Source: Euclidia mi (taxonomy: Eukaryota; Arthropoda; Insecta; Lepidoptera; Erebidae). From it: a stretch of 64,000 nt of DNA. The notes below the pieces were generated by a model. That model worked only from the letters and a program-made list of their open reading frames with translations. It had not been told where the DNA came from and made no database searches. The stretch lies in assembly GCA_944739405.2 (NCBI GenBank), contig OX123197.2, positions 999,501 through 1,063,500 on the forward strand, read 5' to 3'. Below, in pieces: positions 1 to 11,175 of this stretch (position 1 is its first letter; every line of letters begins with the position of its first letter). Position numbers and translations under genes: made by a program.

Positions 1-590
1 TGTTTGGCTATCTTCCCGTCTGCTGCGGGAAGAGCTTCCTTGACCTGTCTACATGTTTCAATACCAATGCAGGACTGGTTATACTGGATCCTAGTTTCAA
101 CATTGTCGTATGGTTGTATCCATAGAAATACAAAGAGTAATATTATGTCTACGAACGAAAACTGATTTTGGGAGGAGCTTCAGGGCACTCCAGTGCTCAA
201 TGCCTCTGGATCTAGGTTTTAGTCCCGGCACTCTGCTGAAAATCTTACAAAAGTAAGTTTATCTTGTATGTTTGTCAAGACTCAATTTAGCCAGCCATTC
301 AGATACCTCTGCAGAGAGTGTGATACGCTAATTGCAGTTCCATTAAAGTGGCTTCAGACAATGCCGTCACCGTAGCCAAGTTTTGGGAACAGAAAATTTT
401 ATTTGAACCATTGATACGAAGAAGAAGAAGAAGATTGCAGTTCCAAGTCCAAGTATGCTTTATGATCCATTGTTGAATCTTAGCAAAAATACGATACAGG
501 ATCTAAGTACAGCATTTTCATTGCAGGAGTGGTCATTTGGAAACAATATATTGTGCATGACCTGCTTTGAAGTGTGTAGCCTTATAATTC
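1..590. other. Intergenic, no gene seen
   Basis: I see no exon-like frame with splice signals here. A short (GAA)n run lies at 419-435. The remainder is unremarkable AT-rich sequence leading into a SINE tail. Confidence 0.5.
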
Positions 591-596
591 ACACTT

Positions 597-944
597 TCAT
601 CATCATCAGCCCTTTATACTGTCCCACTTTCATCATCATCAGCCCTTTATATTGTCCCACTGCTGGGCACGGGCCTCATCTCACTATGAGAAGGGTAAGG
701 CCATAGTCCACCACGCTGCCCAAGTGGGGGTTGGCAGACTTCACATGTCTTTCGAGAACATTGTGGAGAACTCTCAGACATGCAGGTTTCCTCACGATGT
801 TTTCCTTCACCGATTAGCAAGCGATAATTAACAATTTAATACGCACAAAAGTCATTGGTGCGTGCCATGGATTCGAACCCGAGACCCTCTGCATAGCAGT
901 CTGTCGGTCTCTCCACTCAGCTATCGCTGCTCGCTCGGCTGCTC
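597..944 (-). mobile_element. tRNA-headed SINE, family B
   Basis: On the minus strand the element begins with a tRNA-like head. The A box resembles TAGCTGAGTGG and the B box is GGTTCGAATCC, which matches the Pol III internal promoter consensus. The body follows, and the element ends in the tail CCAGCAGTGGGAC with GATGATGATG, a 3' end typical of SINEs moved by RTE LINEs. The tail segment (CATCATCATCAGCCC, then CTTTATA) is duplicated once, at about 597-625 and 631-660. Further copies lie at 31897-32216 and, decayed, at 11858-12150 and 23885-24048. Confidence 0.8.
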
Positions 945-1763
945 GGCTATTCACACTTTATGTCTCTTATTATCGGTCTTATAATCAATCGAAGTTTACC
1001 GTAAAAGGATTTTGTAATGCACACTATTAAAGTCTATTGTTCGTAGTTCTAAATATGTTCGGCACATGGTACTTGGCCATAAAAGTACTGCTATTTTAAT
1101 GGTTGAAATAAAGTGTTACATTAGGTGAAATTGGCGTTATGATTAATGTTATGAAATTGAGTGTGATTTTTTCGTAAAGGTACGTCCAGATTACAAAATT
1201 TCTAAGTGTTATAATATAACTCTGTGACCGTAACATGTGCGTATACGTATCGGTGTTGATCACGTGAACAATTTGTTACAAGAATTAATAACATTGACTC
1301 ATCCACGCACATCCACGTATGAATTATTCGTTATATAATGCGACAAATTCATCACAATACAGCTAATAGCACATAATCTCTCCATATTTGCGTCACTATA
1401 ACTTTGTGAGTCATCAGGAGTATTTAGCCTTTTATACAATGCTGACAATTTGGGTTGGAATAGAGGTGAAAATCCAGTTTTCAGTCTATTTGCTTCGGGT
1501 ATTTTCCTTAGTTGCCTTTCACGACACCCACGGAAAGAAAAGGGATAGTAACGTAGGTTCATATTCATAATCCTTTACTACACGGAGAACAAGTTTAAAC
1601 GATGATCTCCGTACACGCTGAATTTAAAATTGACATAGGTACATCTTTACATAGACTAAAATGAAAGAATAATTACCTTAACTCCTAAGTTTTGAGTTTC
1701 GACATTCGCCAATGCGAACAACAGCCAGTTTAATAAAATAGAAGTAAAATAAAAAATAGTAGT
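945..1763. other. Intergenic with short SINE fragment
   Basis: This is mostly AT-rich sequence without coding signal. About 1483-1595 is a decayed minus-strand piece of the SINE block that contains CACGACACCCACGG, also seen near 13770 and 24950. Confidence 0.5.
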
Positions 1764-1997
1764 CCGTGTGGTGACGGATTAAGAATACGGTATATCACCA
1801 CCCCATATCATCCCATGGGTGTCGTAAGAGCCGACATAGGGAGCATATTATGCAGAGAACAGCACTGTAAGAGAAGGAAAACTTGATACAAACCCTATAC
1901 CAACCCGTTTGGCCAGCGTGGTATAGTAGGCCAATTCCTCCTTTCAAAGGAGAGGCCTAGTCCAGCAGTGGACTCTAAAAGGCTGATGATGATGATG
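1764..1997 (+). mobile_element. SINE, family S, with (TGA)n tail
   Basis: The element starts CCGTGTGGTGACGG, contains CCCCATATCATCCCATGGG and GGTGTCGTAAGAG, and ends CCAGCAGTGGACT...GGCTGATGATGATGATG. Closely similar copies at 10090-10327 (+) and 17296-17526 (-) share both ends. That makes it a dispersed family rather than unique sequence. The RTE-like 3' end suggests mobilisation by an RTE LINE, as described for moth SINEs such as the HaSE type; the assignment is from memory. Confidence 0.75.
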
Positions 1998-3144
1998 AAA
2001 ATAAAAAATACATTATTCAATCAAAATCTGAATAAACAATCAGCATGATGAATAAAATTCTTACGTTATATAACTGCATAAAAGCTATATTTATAGACGA
2101 TACCAAACGGCAGCTAATACAAATATAATGATAGCCTATAGCAAAATGACCGATACAATCTCATCATCTCATTTATCGCTAAATAGTAAATACTATTGCG
2201 TAGTAGTGCGTTTTCGAAACGCTTAGAGGAGGCACTTCTATTGTGCGGGGGCAGCGGTTCGGAACCCGGCTATTTACATCAATTGGACCAAATGACGTGT
2301 GTTTCGACAGATTAGTTTGCTCTGTGACTCTACGTTCAACAATGCGACAGGGATTGGTATAACTTTTTAAGTATTCTGTGGCAGAAAAATCCTGTGTCGC
2401 GGTGTTTGCCACCGAACAACGGATAAGAACTCATCTAATAAAAATATCAGCCGCCAATTTTGCCTTTTCTTAGAAATGCTACGCCCTCAACTCAAAGCCC
2501 GTATTGTGGAGACTCTACAAACATTCATTAAATTTACACTTCAAAGAACTCAGTCTCGACAATTATTGGATTACATGGTATTGTCTGGTATGCAGATATT
2601 GAATGGAACCAGAATATCGTTGCCGGCTTTAGTTCACCTTATTTGGTTAGCACTGGGTCCTTTTTTGCATTCAACATTATATTCTTAATTCTCATGATGA
2701 ATGATGTACCTATTTCTTTTTATTAAAACAGAGCACGAATACATACTGAAAAATGTCCTTAACACTCTGATTGACAATATGAATTACCTACAAGCAAAAT
2801 AATTACATCCATAGTAATTACAAGTGGAATTTTTTAATAAGTTAAGGTGAAAATATCGAAAGACCACATACGTAGTTACTCATTTGGCATACATTATCAA
2901 AGAGATGTGATTTTTAAGTGTCCACAAATGTCACTTCCGCCGGAAATGTACACCAAACCTTAAAAGGATATGTAGGTAACCTTATTGACCTTTTTATTTG
3001 TTATTTCGCTTATTAAGTCCAAATATGTGGCAAAGAGATACCGTATTGTGTTTTCGCCATGTTAATTTAGTGTCAAAGGGTAGTAATAAGTTGTCATAAT
3101 GTATTTTCGATGTACCGTCAACAACAAAAGTCGCTATACAACTC
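1998..3144. other. Intergenic, nothing recognised
   Basis: AT-rich sequence. Short open frames (for example 2476-2688) lack codon structure, splice context or known motifs. Confidence 0.5.
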
Positions 3145-3814
3145 TAAAGCTGCACGTCCACAGGATCGGAATCGGAGCGTACGGAGCGGCAGGATTTGTT
3201 GCTTTGTATTAATTTCTATGAAACTGCGTGCACTGGATCGGCATTTCTGATGATGACGTCATCCACAGTGAACGCATCATACGTACGCATACATCATACA
3301 TCATGTTTACGACGTTAAATTGGAGGCAAAAATACTTATTCACGATGAACGACGATGTTTTAATTATGTTAGTGGAAAGGTATGAAGAACTTTATAATCT
3401 AAAACATGAACATTAACATAATCAACTTAGGAGAGACAATATTTGGGACGAAATTGGGCAAATAAAATCTATTTTTGTAGGGACACACACACACTTACAT
3501 AGCTATGCACGTGCACTTACATAGTATGTATGTGTGTCTGTGACCCTACAAAAATAGATTTTATTTGCCCAATTTCGTCCCAAATATTGTCTCTCCTAAT
3601 AAAATAAATCATCTTCTAATAAATCAGAATATAATGTATGATATTCTCCGAAAATTAATCTAATTACAACAATATCCTCGTCACTGTCCTCCTGCTTTAA
3701 AAATACCTAAATTGCCGATGCTGAATCCGAATGCAGTGGACGCACCCCATCGGCATTTTGTAAATGACGACGCTCCGTCCGCTCCGATTCCGATCCAGTG
3801 GACGCGCAGCTTTA
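3145..3814 (+). mobile_element. TIR element, family G, with MADF-like fragment
   Basis: The terminal inverted repeats start TAAAGCTGC(A/G)CGTCCAC and continue GGATCGGAATCGGAGCG, extending about 45 bp. The second copy, at 61874-62436, has the same ends and interior. The inside holds a frame beginning MNDDVLIMLVERYEELYN, followed after one in-frame stop by RRDNIWDEIGQI. This fits the MADF (Myb/SANT-like) pattern of LI-x-LV...LY...R-D-x-W-x-x-I. PIF/Harbinger transposons often carry a Myb/SANT-like second protein, so a non-autonomous derivative of such an element is possible. However, only TA is shared at the flanks, which does not settle the superfamily. This copy also contains a 54-bp perfect inverted duplication (3429-3482 and 3544-3597) that the other copy lacks. 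Confidence 0.75.
3346..3471 (+). pseudogene. MADF-domain fragment inside family G element
   Basis: The frame from ATG at 3346 reads MNDDVLIMLVERYEELYN then LKHEH and meets TAA. The same frame continues HNQLRRDNIWDEIGQIK. The hydrophobic spacing, the LY pair and the RxDxxWxxI segment resemble the first two helices of a MADF DNA-binding domain. The copy at 62101-62226 has the identical stop, so the break arose before the copies dispersed. It is too short to work as a DNA-binding protein. I infer a relic of an ancestral element's accessory gene. Confidence 0.5.
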
Positions 3815-3865
3815 ATATTTGCCGAGGATTTTATGAATTAAACTCTCAGTGATTATCAATTTATA

Positions 3866-4080
3866 AATTACTGGACGATGCCCGCAGCTACGCCCTTACA
3901 TTTTACGTTGTCTGGCCGACCCCGTGAGACTTTTAGGAAATCTCAATGCACTCATTCATACGATCCCAAGAAACATACATGCCCAATTTCAATTCCAAAG
4001 TCAAAGTTTCATGCTTCTAATAGTTTTGGCTGTGCGGTGTCTGTCAGTCAGTCTATAACGGAAGAATTTTATTTAAACAG
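3866..4080 (-). mobile_element. Helitron-like fragment, family H1 (decayed)
   Basis: The sequence aligns by eye with the copies at 8815-9021 (-), 12176-12380 (+) and 27896-28120 (-). It shares the blocks GAACATACATGCC, AATAGTTTTGGCTGT and TGTCTGTCAGTCAGT. In the plus-reading copy the 3' end is GGCGTCCTCTAGTT, the CTAG-type end seen in lepidopteran Helitron-like repeats. No Rep/helicase gene is present. Confidence 0.5.
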
Positions 4081-4444
4081 ATGATTTAGGTAAATTTTCT
4101 GTGTCTAAAAACCTTGCAAGGAAGGGAATAATAATAAGTTGGGACGATATAACCATTCAAAATTACCTAAGGGTATGGACTTCTGTAGATGGCTGTACCT
4201 AGTAAGTATTCATTTCTGAGAAAGCACGTTTAAATGTGCTGTTTCTGATACTTGTATTTTACGAGTATGATTCGTAATGTTCGTTAATAAAAAGTAATGG
4301 CAAGGTCAAAAGTATTGTAATGTTGCTTATTTTCCTGCAGCTTACTGCAGGTGACTTTACAAATATTCAAGTAACGGTCGGTTTCAATATTTGATCTATC
4401 CATGGATTTGAAGGTTCAATTTGTTTAATATATCCGATTTAAAC

Positions 4445-4760
4445 AGTAGTAGAGCCTTGCTGATTTCAGCATGAATGGGCCGGCTCGACCGGGGAAGTAC
4501 TACCCTCTCACAGAAAATCTACGTAAAGTAACAGTACCTAAACTGTTGCGTTTCGTTCGGTGAGTGAGAGGCCGGAGGCCCTATCCCCTATTCCTTCTCC
4601 CTCATCCCACTCCTCATCCTATCCCTTTTCTCAACCACAAGGGGCGGCAACGCACTTGTGACTTCTCTGGTGTTGCTTGTGTCCATGGGCGGCGGTAATT
4701 GCTTACCATCAGATGATCCGTCAGCTCGTTTGCCGCCTATTACAATAAACAAAAAAAAAT
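4445..4760 (-). mobile_element. Interspersed repeat, family D
   Basis: A roughly 300-bp repeat. Read on minus, it starts near GGCGGCAAACGAGC, contains CTTACCATCAGATGATCCG (plus strand) and ends GGCTCTACTACTG. Other copies are 21073-21378 (-), 24564-24860 (+) and the interrupted copy 45166-49430 (-). It has no coding potential and I cannot assign a class. The frames across it recur only because the repeat recurs. Confidence 0.7.
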
Positions 4761-4904
4761 ACAAGTTTAGCATATCATCTTTGGAGCTTATGTCAAATAT
4801 ATATTTAAAATCTCAAAAATATGGATACATAGTTTGAATATTGAATTCAACAGCGGTAAGAGAAACGACTCAAATATGTACCTAGTTTCAAAACATAACA
4901 CATA

Positions 4905-5146
4905 ACTTCACGCCTTTTATCCCCGAAGGGGTAGGCAGAGGTGTATTACACACCCACACTTCGACAGTTATGTTTCGGTCCCAATGTAGGTAATAGCCTA
5001 TTGCCGTTACCGGGCACATCACCAGACTCCGTGCTGCTACTGGGAATTCGGAAAAACTCAGTACCTAACACTTTTGCCCGACCCGGGAATCGAACCCGGG
5101 ACCTCCGATCAGCAGTCGCATACGCTATCTACTGTACCACGGAGTA
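4905..5146 (-). mobile_element. tRNA-headed SINE, family C
   Basis: On minus, the head reads CTCCGTGGTACAGTAGATAG and carries the B box GGTTCGATTCC. It is followed by the body GCCCGGTAACGGCAATAGG and the 3' part CACCTCTGCCTACCCCTTCG. Copies recur at 6606-6856, 13461-13704, 19486-19675, 40306-40548 and as tail fragments elsewhere. The tRNA-like part has a tRNA-like D arm and T arm, but the body and dispersion show it is a SINE and not a tRNA gene. Confidence 0.8.
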
Positions 5147-5776
5147 GACATGAAGCATTTCTGGAACATAGGTACATAGTCGCGTCTGGGGATCGAACCC
5201 ACAATACACAATATTCAAAACAATCGGCTGCACCGCTTGGTCAAACCGCATTAAAAAAAGATACAGAAAAATTCTAGTCTCATTATAAGTAAGATACAGA
5301 TAATTGATTCTCTATAAAAATAAATATGTTTGCATAATTGGGTATCGCAAAAAATGGCGCTATAGTCACGTTATCATCCATGTGGGTTTTGTTTGTACCA
5401 ATTAGGACAAACTTGCTTAGTATGTTCAGCTTTTGAAATACGAGTTTGCAGTCGTCCAATGGCTGTGAATCTAGTCAGACCACCTCCACATTAATTTGGC
5501 CTAGTTTTTAGAGCATCCCATAATCTGATTAAAGCTTTTTAATTCTATTATCTACTTATTTTGCGAATTTATTCGCCTTAAAAATGTTGCCTGGGGAATC
5601 CCGGGACTATTTTATTTTAACTTTAACATGATAAGCATTAATAGTATTTTTTAGGAGGTGCTTAGGTCTAGAAGAAATTCAAAAGCACCGCGTATCTGAG
5701 AGGTAAAAAAAGTAGAGCTAAGTATGTGTAGCGCTCAATGCTATTAAACTACAGCTTTGTAAAAGCGAACTAGCAG
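5147..5776. other. Intergenic, nothing recognised
   Basis: AT-rich, no frame or repeat I can name. Confidence 0.5.
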
Positions 5777-6560
5777 ATTTATTTATTTATTTATTTATTT
5801 ATTCAGCACATCCACATCACACATATCCATACATTGTACAATAAAGTTCTTATAAAGTCTCACTTCCGATATGTGTGACACTTATGGTGTACATAACACT
5901 TACAACAAATGCTTAGCTTAAAAAATAGCAATATAACATAAATTAAAACTAATCATAAACTAAATTAAAAAATAATCTTAAAAGTAATCTTAACTACAGT
6001 GGATATACATAAATTCAATAAATACAATTCAAATTTAAAGTGCTAGTTGCCACAAAACATTTTTTTTAGTTGCGTTTTGAATTTGGGAAACGTATCACAA
6101 AAGATGTCAATGCTCGAATTCCGCGTCTCTATACTATTGTACTGATTAAGAATTCTGTTTATTGGTGACTGACGCCCAAGATTAGTTCTGGAAAATGGTG
6201 TATGAAAAATTTTATTGATTTTATGCCTAGGGTATAAGTGAGGAACAGCCAAGGATACTTTTTCTAATAAATGATCGCACTGAACTTTATTATTTATTAA
6301 TTTGTGGAGGAAACAGAGATCCTGTACTCGTCTTCGATTATAAAGAGTGGTCATTCGAAATTTGGATAGCCGCCGGTCATATGGATTTCTGTGTGAGAAA
6401 CCACTATATAGGAACGAAATACTCCTGGTAAATGCTCGTTGTATGCTTTCAATCCGTTGTGAATGGACGACATAATACGGTGACCAAACTATACTAGCAA
6501 ATTCGAGATTGCTGCGGACGAGGGTGTTGAACAGAAGCAGATTAAGCCAATATGTCGCAA
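5777..6560 (-). mobile_element. 5'-truncated jockey-type LINE, 3' end
   Basis: The minus-strand frame from about 6550 to 6043 reads NLEFASIVWSPYYVVHSQRI, then later RRRVQDLCFLHKLINN and FSRTNLGRQSPINRI, ending FCGN-stop. This is the C-terminal part of a non-LTR reverse transcriptase of the jockey/CR1 group: an LEYAS-VWSP-like block, then an RR-DL-FL-K--N block, then RTN-G--SP. It is followed by about 240 bp of 3' UTR and a (TTTA)n tail at 5777-5803. The copy begins abruptly in the RT thumb region, as expected for 5' truncation during reverse transcription. It is open over about 170 codons but cannot encode a functional element. Confidence 0.75.
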
Positions 6561-6605
6561 CGGTGAAGTATTTTGCTTATTATTACTTATAATGTATTTT
6601 TTATA

Positions 6606-6856
6606 GACTCACGCCTGTATCCCGAAGGGGTAGGCAGAGGTGTAAATATTACACCCACATTTCTCTATGATTTTTTAAGTCCCACGTAATAGGGGGCGAG
6701 CCCACGGCGAGCCTATTGCCGTTACCGGGCACATTACTAGACTCCGGGCTGCTACTGAGTATTCGGAAAAACCCAGTAACACTTTTGCCCGACCCGGGAA
6801 TCGCACCTGGGACCTCCGATCAGCAGTCGCATACTCTATCCACTGGACCACGGAGG
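6606..6856 (-). mobile_element. SINE, family C
   Basis: It has the same head (B box as CCCGGGAATCGCACCTGGG on plus, one base off) and the same body as 4905-5146. It sits just upstream of the truncated LINE. Confidence 0.75.
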
Positions 6857-7690
6857 CAGTCTATCCTCCTCCCGTAACTACTGGGCAATAATTTTGTATT
6901 GCGGAGGGACTTTACAAATATTTATAGCATTTGTGGATCGCATAAAACTTGGTCTCGTATTAGAATTACAACATGGTGGAGATAAACGGGGAGGCCATTG
7001 CTTTGATCATATACAGGATGTCACAAGACCCATCACAAAGCCGAAGTCTATTCGTTGCGGACATCATGCCAAGTCATACTAACCAAAAATAATCCCTGGG
7101 AAACGACTTTATTTTGAGTTTTCACATTTTTTAAACCGCAATTAAAAGCGCGCGCTTGCCATGCTCGAAATACTTACTTATCCATGGAGCTATAGGGCAT
7201 CTAAAGAACATATTGACGGAGTAAATGCATCGATTTTGTACCTAATTAGAAAAATTCCATACTAACTTTGAGCCTCGATATCTCCGGAACCAGTAATTTC
7301 CCAGGTAGGTATGGTGCCGAAGTAAAAAATGGTCGTAGTATGGTCGTAGTGATTGGTACAATATGGGATTTCAGTTTTCGTTAAGGGTCTTTTTACACAC
7401 TGTATATGTATATTATTACGATATGGCATAGTGTGGCGTAGCCCATGTCGCCAGTCAACGTATCCAGTCATTCTTATTTATAAATAAGTAAAATAAAACC
7501 ATTCTACGAAAAATACGTGCTATATTATTACGCAGTACGTATCACTTTCTAATGACACATCAACAACTTTTACCCTATATCTAAACAAACACCTCTCAAA
7601 CGGCTTTGTCTCTTGATATACAACTCTCAAAACAAACAACACTTTGTTGCAGGTCTCCTGGAAGAAAGCATCTTGCCGCGTGCCGGCAGC
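6857..7690. other. Upstream region of the CSP gene
   Basis: Unique-looking, AT-rich sequence without recognised repeats or exons. It becomes GC- and CpG-rich from about 7650 onward. Confidence 0.5.
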
Positions 7691-7696
7691 TTACGT

Positions 7697-7706
7697 TATA
7701 TTATAA
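7697..7706 (+). promoter_or_regulatory. Possible TATA element of the CSP gene
   Basis: TATATTATAA lies about 150 bp before the ATG. An Inr-like CTCAGAG follows roughly 30 bp later, and a CpG-rich leader leads to AAAACAAAAATG. Position and motif fit a Pol II core promoter, but AT-rich flanks make chance matches common. Confidence 0.3.
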
Positions 7707-7846
7707 CCCTGAGGTGTATTTCGCGCGACTCAGAGCGACCCGCGAGACCGACGCGTGCGCACGTCAATCGCGTAACCGCGTAACGAAACGCGCGCGTAAA
7801 AACGAAAAGCAAACGTCAAAGTGAACAGCGTAAAAACAAAACAAAA

Positions 7847-8051
7847 ATGCGTGTTGTGTTGTTTTTGTGTGTTTCTGTGTGCGCGGTGGTGGCTCAGGAC
7901 ATAAATGATATGGCAAACATGCCGAAATACGATCAGAGATATGACTATCTCGATCTAGATGCGGTTTTGACTAATAAAAGGCTAGTTAGAATCTATGTGG
8001 ACTGTCTTATCAACGCGCAGCGCTGCACGCCTGAAGGAAAAGCATTGAAAA
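7847..8051 (+). CDS. Chemosensory protein (OS-D family), exon 1
   Basis: CSPs are small secreted four-cysteine proteins that bind hydrophobic ligands in sensillar lymph and other tissues. The ATG at 7847 follows an A-rich Kozak context. Residues 1-16 (MRVVLFLCVSVCAVVA) form a signal peptide. Residues 28-50 carry the KYD...YLDLDAVLTNKRLV pattern of the family. Cys53 and Cys60 are six residues apart (C-x6-C), followed by TPEGKALK, a hallmark of the family. The exon ends one base after the Lys68 codon at a consensus donor (A|GTAAGT at 8052), the intron position conserved in insect CSPs. The second exon, with C-x2-C and about 50 more residues, was not found downstream by eye. Either the intron is very long or this is an orphan exon. 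The family call is firm; a particular CSP number cannot be given. Confidence 0.9.
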
Positions 8052-8814
8052 GTAAGTCAACATTTTCCTTTACAGAATTTTTGACCTAGAAATCTAAAAG
8101 CGTAAAACGAACCTTGTCAAACCAAAATTTAACGTATGACTGAATTTGAGATGAGATCACTGGAGGTCCTAGGATTTACTACCAGATGGAAGTGCATAGG
8201 TCTGCTTATAGGATTCATCCAATATTTTCCTTAGATTGGACAGCAACTATTATAAACCTTGAATTTGTGTCCGCAGGAAGCAAAATAATTACTAACCTAG
8301 GACACCATAATTATCACGTCTCATTATTCACTCACCTAACTAATAATCTGATATAAAACGATTAGATGCCACTTTCAGATAATAAACCGTGATATAATAT
8401 GATTATTGTTTATAAACATTCATAATGAATAAACTATGCGATGTTATTAAATGGTTCACCTCAAGTTCGCGTAACGGAGACTAGTTAATGAATTCATAAG
8501 TTTATGTCAAAAATTGTTTTAGTGTAGACAGCAAGGTTAAAAATGTAATTTCGGTGTATATTGAGCATAACATTTTAGTTCAGAAATGAGAAGGCTAGTT
8601 GTTTTTAATATTAGTTGTTAGTATTGTAGAATTTAGTATTCTTTATACAAAATTTTACTGTAAAGGTAAAATTGAGGATGCTATTTTGTTTTATCTTGTG
8701 ATGTTATATTTTTGCAAACTATCTTGCATTCTCAGTTTGAATTCTCGATCCAGACAAAATATGTTTTATGTCTGAAAAGGTGTCTGTCGGATGGGATTTG
8801 ATTCGGCTGCTATT
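8052..8814. other. Start of CSP intron, nothing else seen
   Basis: The sequence begins with the donor GTAAGT. It is AT-rich without a recognisable acceptor plus second CSP exon. Confidence 0.5.
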
Positions 8815-9021
8815 ATTAGGAAACTAGAGGACGCCAGCAGCTACGCCTGCAATCTTTTTAAATTTACCCGTTTTGGCCGATCTCGTGGGAATTTCGGTAA
8901 GTCCCTTCTTAGTGCACCCCTACGGTCCTCAAGGAACATACATGCCAAATTTCAGATTCCTGCGCCCAATAGTTTCAGCTGTAGCGTGTCTGTTAGTCAG
9001 CAAGTAACGCATGGATTTTAG
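8815..9021 (-). mobile_element. Helitron-like element, family H1
   Basis: Read on plus it starts AGAGGACGCCAGCAGCTACG and contains TTTACCCGTTTTGGCCGATC, CCCCTACGG and GGAACATACATGCC. These are the same blocks as at 12176-12380 and 27896-28120. Read on minus, the 3' end lies at CTCTAGT. Confidence 0.6.
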
Positions 9022-10089
9022 ATATTAAGATTTTATGCTGTCTAACCTAGTCTGTGGTCTGTACGCATGCTTGTAAGAATTGTTGTCGGTGTTTGGAGGA
9101 GATACATACGTCAGCTACGATCGTTATCACGTAATATTACGAAACTGTTGTCATTATGCCGGCATTAATTAATGGTTCTGTACTACAATGAAAACATCCT
9201 GTTGATAATGATGGGCCATCAAATGATAAGAGGAACTGACTACATTAATTCTCAAAGAAGTACTTACAGAAAAATATTAGGGTAACACATTCTAGTAGCT
9301 CTCTATCAGAATCAAGAGGGGAAGACGGGCAGAAGACCATAGTCACTACTTATTGGCAGGAAGAGAAGGCAGACAAGTAGCAGGATGGTGACTAGGGAAG
9401 GCTATTTATTCTGGGAGTTCGGCACTACCACTCATTGAACAAACAGCAGTACAGACTCTCTTACTTTATGTCGATATTCCGCGCGAGAGTAGTCTTCTTT
9501 GGTCGAAACGACATATTCGTACTAAAAGCAGTATAGGTCTACTATTTAAGGAAAAATTTAAACTTATTTGATAATATCGGAAGAACGATGTACTTACTAT
9601 ATCTAATTAACAAACGATATTAAGATAAAACTGGTATAGGTACGTAATATTTGTTAGTTCCCAACATTTATGATAACGGATAATTATGTCAAAAAATTAT
9701 GATGAATAAATTATGTAATATATTTTTATAACTAGCTTATAAACACTGTTGAACGTTAATAAGTGCCTTAGTCTGTAGCGAAAACCAGAGGCCCAATTCT
9801 CCTAAATAAAGATAGTTTCGATATAATGTCAGTGTCATACTTACGTCACAAAAATCGTATTATTCTATAATTGAATGAAATCGTAACGAGATAGTTAATT
9901 GAAACAAGTGTCAAAATATGTGTTAACGACGAAGTGTTTATTTCAAATTATACGATAATGGCATTAGGTTATCAGAATACCGCTTCTGAGTCAATTCAAA
10001 ATATAATTTCAATGTCTTATAAAAATACGAGAATTGGTGGTTACAAGATCAGCTCATAATTGTTATCTCTAATACATGCAAAATATTTT
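9022..10089. other. Intergenic or intronic, nothing recognised
   Basis: No coding exon or named repeat. AT content is high. Confidence 0.5.
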
Positions 10090-10327
10090 CCGTGTGGTGA
10101 CGGATTAAGAATACCTACGGATTGTCACCACCCCATATCATCCCATAGGTGTCGTAAGAGCCGACAGAGGGAGCATATTATGCAGAGAACAGCACTGTAA
10201 GAGAAGGAAAACTTGATACAAACCCTATACCAACCCGTTTGGCCAACGTGGTATAGTAGGCCAATTCCTCCTTTTAAAGGAGAGGCCTAGTCCAGCAGTG
10301 GACTGTTAAAGGCTGATGATGATGATG
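10090..10327 (+). mobile_element. SINE, family S
   Basis: Nearly identical to 1764-1997, from CCGTGTGGTGACGG to the GATGATGATGATG tail. Confidence 0.8.
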
Positions 10328-10384
10328 CTATTTCAAGAGCTGCTTAGCTAATTAGTTTGTAGTATTTCATAATTAATTATTCGG

Positions 10385-10470
10385 ACATTGCAGGTGTCTA
10401 TGGGTGGCGGTGATCACTAACCATCAGGTGGCTCGCTTGCGCGTTTGTCTTCATATTCAATAAAAAAAGT
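10385..10470 (+). repeat. Family D tail fragment
   Basis: GTGTCTATGGGTGGCGG and ACCATCAGGTGGCTCGC match the family D end. Only this piece is present. Confidence 0.45.
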
Positions 10471-10894
10471 ATTATTTATTGTTATAATTTGTTATTTATT
10501 AACATTACACTGTTTAGTATTACGTTTGACTAGCTAATAACGCATCGCTGTACATAACGGAGGTATTTTCCTACACCTTACGTGTGTGAACGTAACGCAG
10601 TTACTGCATCTCTCATTGTTATTCCAATAATTAACTCGAGCGCTTTGTACCATTCATCAAATTAACTAGCAATAGCCATCAACTGACATTTAAACGTTTT
10701 TAAATACGTCAATTTTAGATTGATAGTATTAATTTTAAAATATCAGACCTAAAACAGTCGTTTCGGTGAGTTAGTACCTACCTCTACATAATCTGTCACT
10801 AGTCTGGTATTGTCTTATCTGTGCACTAGTTTAGAATCTAATTTATTAGTGTAATATTTTGTTAATATCAAAAATTGAACAATTTTTATTAAAT

Positions 10895-11175
10895 TTGACA
10901 ACCGATTGGCGAAACGGGGGTGTAACCGACTGCTACGCCGAAGGTCACGGGTTCGATTCCCGCTCAAGTCAAACATTTGTGTGCGTGAACAGGGATGTTT
11001 GTCGTGGTCTGGGTGCTTCTGTGTATACCTAATATGTAGGTTTGCATTTACAAAAAAAGTACCTATGTTTGTTTATCCATTGTCTAGTACCCATAATACA
11101 AGCTCTGCTTAGTTTGGGACTAGATGGTGTTGTGTGAATGTGGTAGAATATTATTATTATATTATAATTATTTTT
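10895..11175 (+). mobile_element. tRNA-headed SINE, third tRNA-type family
   Basis: The head reads ACCGATTGGCGAAACGGGGG (A box region) and ACGGGTTCGATTCCCGC (B box). A body follows with TGTCTAGTACCCATAATAC and TTTGGGACTAGATGG, and the tail is TATTATTATTAT-like. Head and B box are intact enough for Pol III. The tail differs from the RTE-type tails of the other SINEs here, so a different LINE partner is likely. Confidence 0.65.

Noticed and set aside
5074..5146. tRNA gene
   Set aside because: It has good A and B boxes but is attached to a SINE body that recurs many times. The same applies to heads at 860-940, 10895-10970, 31163-31230 and 46265-46335.
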